Positions 15,538 to 16,174 of a stretch of DNA of 16,174 nt are shown here, piece by piece. The notes beneath the pieces are model-generated. The model had not been told where the DNA came from, did no database searches, and worked only from the letters and a program-made list of their open reading frames with translations. How positions within the stretch are numbered: position 1 is the first letter of the stretch; each line of letters opens with the position of its first letter. Source of the DNA: Flavobacteriales bacterium (GTDB lineage Bacteria > Bacteroidota > Bacteroidia > Flavobacteriales > Flavobacteriaceae); NCBI GenBank assembly GCA_027031025.1, contig JALVEJ010000043.1:1-16174 (forward strand), read 5' to 3'. The position numbers were made by a program, and so were the translations under genes.

Positions 15538-15663
15538 CTATGTCAAATATGGTGAGGCATCAAAATTGACTTTTCTGCTTATGAAGTAAATCATATTCAT
15601 AAACTTTTCCTTATTTAAATAGCCTTGCTCTTTTTTGGCAAGATGAACAATAAAAAAATCCAT
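15538..15663 (-). CDS. Possible 41-residue small ORF, unrecognised
   Basis: An ATG at 15663 opens a frame of 41 codons ending at TAG (15538-15540). The product starts MDFFIVHLAKKEQGYLNKEK and ends VNFDASPYLT. It is neither clearly a membrane nor a secreted peptide, and I recognise no family. Codon choice is not obviously unlike the neighbours, but no promoter box is visible upstream and the frame lies in repeat-rich non-coding DNA, so chance or a decayed gene remnant is likely. Confidence 0.15.
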   Translation of the reverse strand: MDFFIVHLAKKEQGYLNKEKFMNMIYFISRKVNFDASPYLT

Positions 15664-15667
15664 TGAG

Positions 15668-15685
15668 CCCCGACGAATGTCGGGG
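15668..15685. repeat. Short GC-rich palindrome (hairpin)
   Basis: CCCCGAC (15668-15674) and GTCGGGG (15679-15685) form a perfect 7-bp stem around a four-base loop GAAT. It has no adjacent T run on either strand, so it is not a standard terminator. From memory, this sequence occurs many times between genes in flavobacteria and is probably a REP-like dispersed palindrome. Confidence 0.55.
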
Positions 15686-15730
15686 ACACCTTTGTAAATG
15701 ACAACAAAAGAGATTTTAGATTTATTTTAA

Positions 15731-15793
15731 CCATATAAGGCACATAAGTTCATATAAGTTTCTTTCTTTTGTGTCCTTATGTGTCTTATGTGG
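15731..15793. repeat. 18-bp imperfect inverted repeat element
   Basis: The arm 15731-15748 (CCATATAAGGCACATAAG) is the reverse complement of 15776-15793 at 16 of 18 positions. The arms enclose a 27-base AT-rich loop that repeats the CATATAAG word. No T run follows on either strand. I recall similar CACATAAG-type pairs as dispersed intergenic elements in flavobacteria. Confidence 0.55.
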
Positions 15794-15812
15794 TTTTATA
15801 CATTTCAGATTA

Positions 15813-15858
15813 GGTCACTGAGCTTGCCGAAGTGCGGTCACTGAGCTTGCCGAAGTGT
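15813..15858. repeat. Two tandem copies of a 23-base repeat, the second inside a gene's 3' end
   Basis: Copies at 15813-15835 and 15836-15858 (GGTCACTGAGCTTGCCGAAG plus GTG-like tail) are identical at their first 22 positions. The unit resembles, from memory, a short intergenic repeat common in Bacteroidota. The second copy forms the last codons and TGA stop of the hydratase gene on the minus strand. Confidence 0.75.
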
Positions 15859-16174
15859 AACTTTCAACTCGCGTATTATATCCGAAGCAATCATAGAAAA
15901 ATCTCTATGATTTTCAATATATTTTTCGGCTGTTTGTGCATGCAGATAAACCCCAAGAAGAGCCGCTTCAAGAGGATGATAGGCTTGTGCTAACAAACCC
16001 GTGATTATTCCGGATAAAACATCGCCGCTACCGGCAGTTGCCAAAGCCGCATTGGCAACCGGATTGATGTAGAAAAAATCCCCGTCACTTATTGTTGTAT
16101 AAGCGCCTTTTAAAACAGTGATGACTTGATGTTTGGCAGAAAATTCAATGAGTTTTTGCCATTTTTCAGTGTCG
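15838..16174 (-). CDS. nnrD: ADP/ATP-dependent NAD(P)H-hydrate dehydratase, C-terminal fragment
   Basis: The gene runs off the right edge; 111 residues are readable, with the first full codon at 16171-16173 and the TGA at 15838-15840. The enzyme repairs hydrated NAD(P)H using ADP or ATP and belongs to the ribokinase-like YjeF C-terminal family. VLKGAYTTISDGD (substrate and nucleotide region) precedes NPVANAALATAGSGDVLSGI, which holds the family signature AGSGDVLSGI with the catalytic Asp at 16021-16023. The common GNPGM segment is replaced by ANAAL. After the helix LAQAYHPLEAALLGVYLHAQTAEKY the protein ends in TLRQAQ, encoded by an intergenic-type repeat. It may be the second half of a fused epimerase-dehydratase; the missing N-terminus prevents a decision. 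Confidence 0.93.
   Translation of the reverse strand, partial: DTEKWQKLIEFSAKHQVITVLKGAYTTISDGDFFYINPVANAALATAGSGDVLSGIITGLLAQAYHPLEAALLGVYLHAQTAEKYIENHRDFSMIASDIIRELKVTLRQAQ

Noticed and set aside
15731..15793. Terminator for the hydratase gene
   Set aside because: The inverted repeat has a 27-base loop and no following T run on the minus strand, so it does not fit a Rho-independent terminator.

Overview
The window looks like chromosome of a low-GC member of Bacteroidota, most likely Flavobacteriia. The evidence is a PorP/SprF-type membrane protein next to a PorE-like OmpA protein, a protease with a type IX secretion (T9SS) sorting domain, a Bacteroidota-type LptD-like protein, promoter boxes of the form TAnnTTTG, and several small intergenic repeats of a kind I recall from flavobacterial genomes. 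All gene functions are read from sequence motifs; no database search was run.

Layout. (1) Positions 1-2162, plus strand: the tail of a PorP/SprF-like outer-membrane protein and a complete TPR/PD40/OmpA protein, ended by a strong terminator at 2189-2222. (2) Positions 2237-2385: a GC-rich, nested-palindrome intergenic element that stops four bases short of the next stop codon. (3) Positions 2390-4520, minus strand: rsmA (16S rRNA dimethyltransferase) and mgtE (Mg2+ channel), overlapping by 11 bases. (4) Positions 4693-6930, minus: a secreted metzincin protease with a T9SS sorting domain, ended by a UUCG-loop terminator. (5) Positions 7003-11872: a cell-envelope cluster with an LptD-like protein on minus, diverging from an N-acetylmuramoyl-L-alanine amidase with a SPOR-like tail and an MCE/MlaD-like protein on plus. 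(6) Positions 11925-15251, minus: a CPA2-type cation/proton antiporter, miaE-like tRNA hydroxylase and a Rossmann/DUF2520 protein, probably co-transcribed. (7) Positions 15252-15837: a long non-coding stretch made largely of short repeats. (8) Positions 15838 to the end: the C-terminal part of a NAD(P)H-hydrate dehydratase on minus.

How it fits together. Much of the window serves the envelope: protein export and gliding-type surface machinery, a T9SS cargo, outer-membrane lipopolysaccharide assembly, peptidoglycan cleavage and lipid transport. The rest is housekeeping: rRNA and tRNA modification, Mg2+ and cation transport, and NAD(P)HX repair. I found no mobile element with a transposase, no CRISPR array, no tRNA or rRNA gene, and no clear new multi-gene system. 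The most unusual material is intergenic: the GC-rich element beside mgtE, the repeat mosaic before the antiporter, and a tandem repeat that supplies the last codons and the stop of the hydratase gene. Within genes, the antiporter's regulatory domain lacks the usual glycine-rich nucleotide-binding motif.
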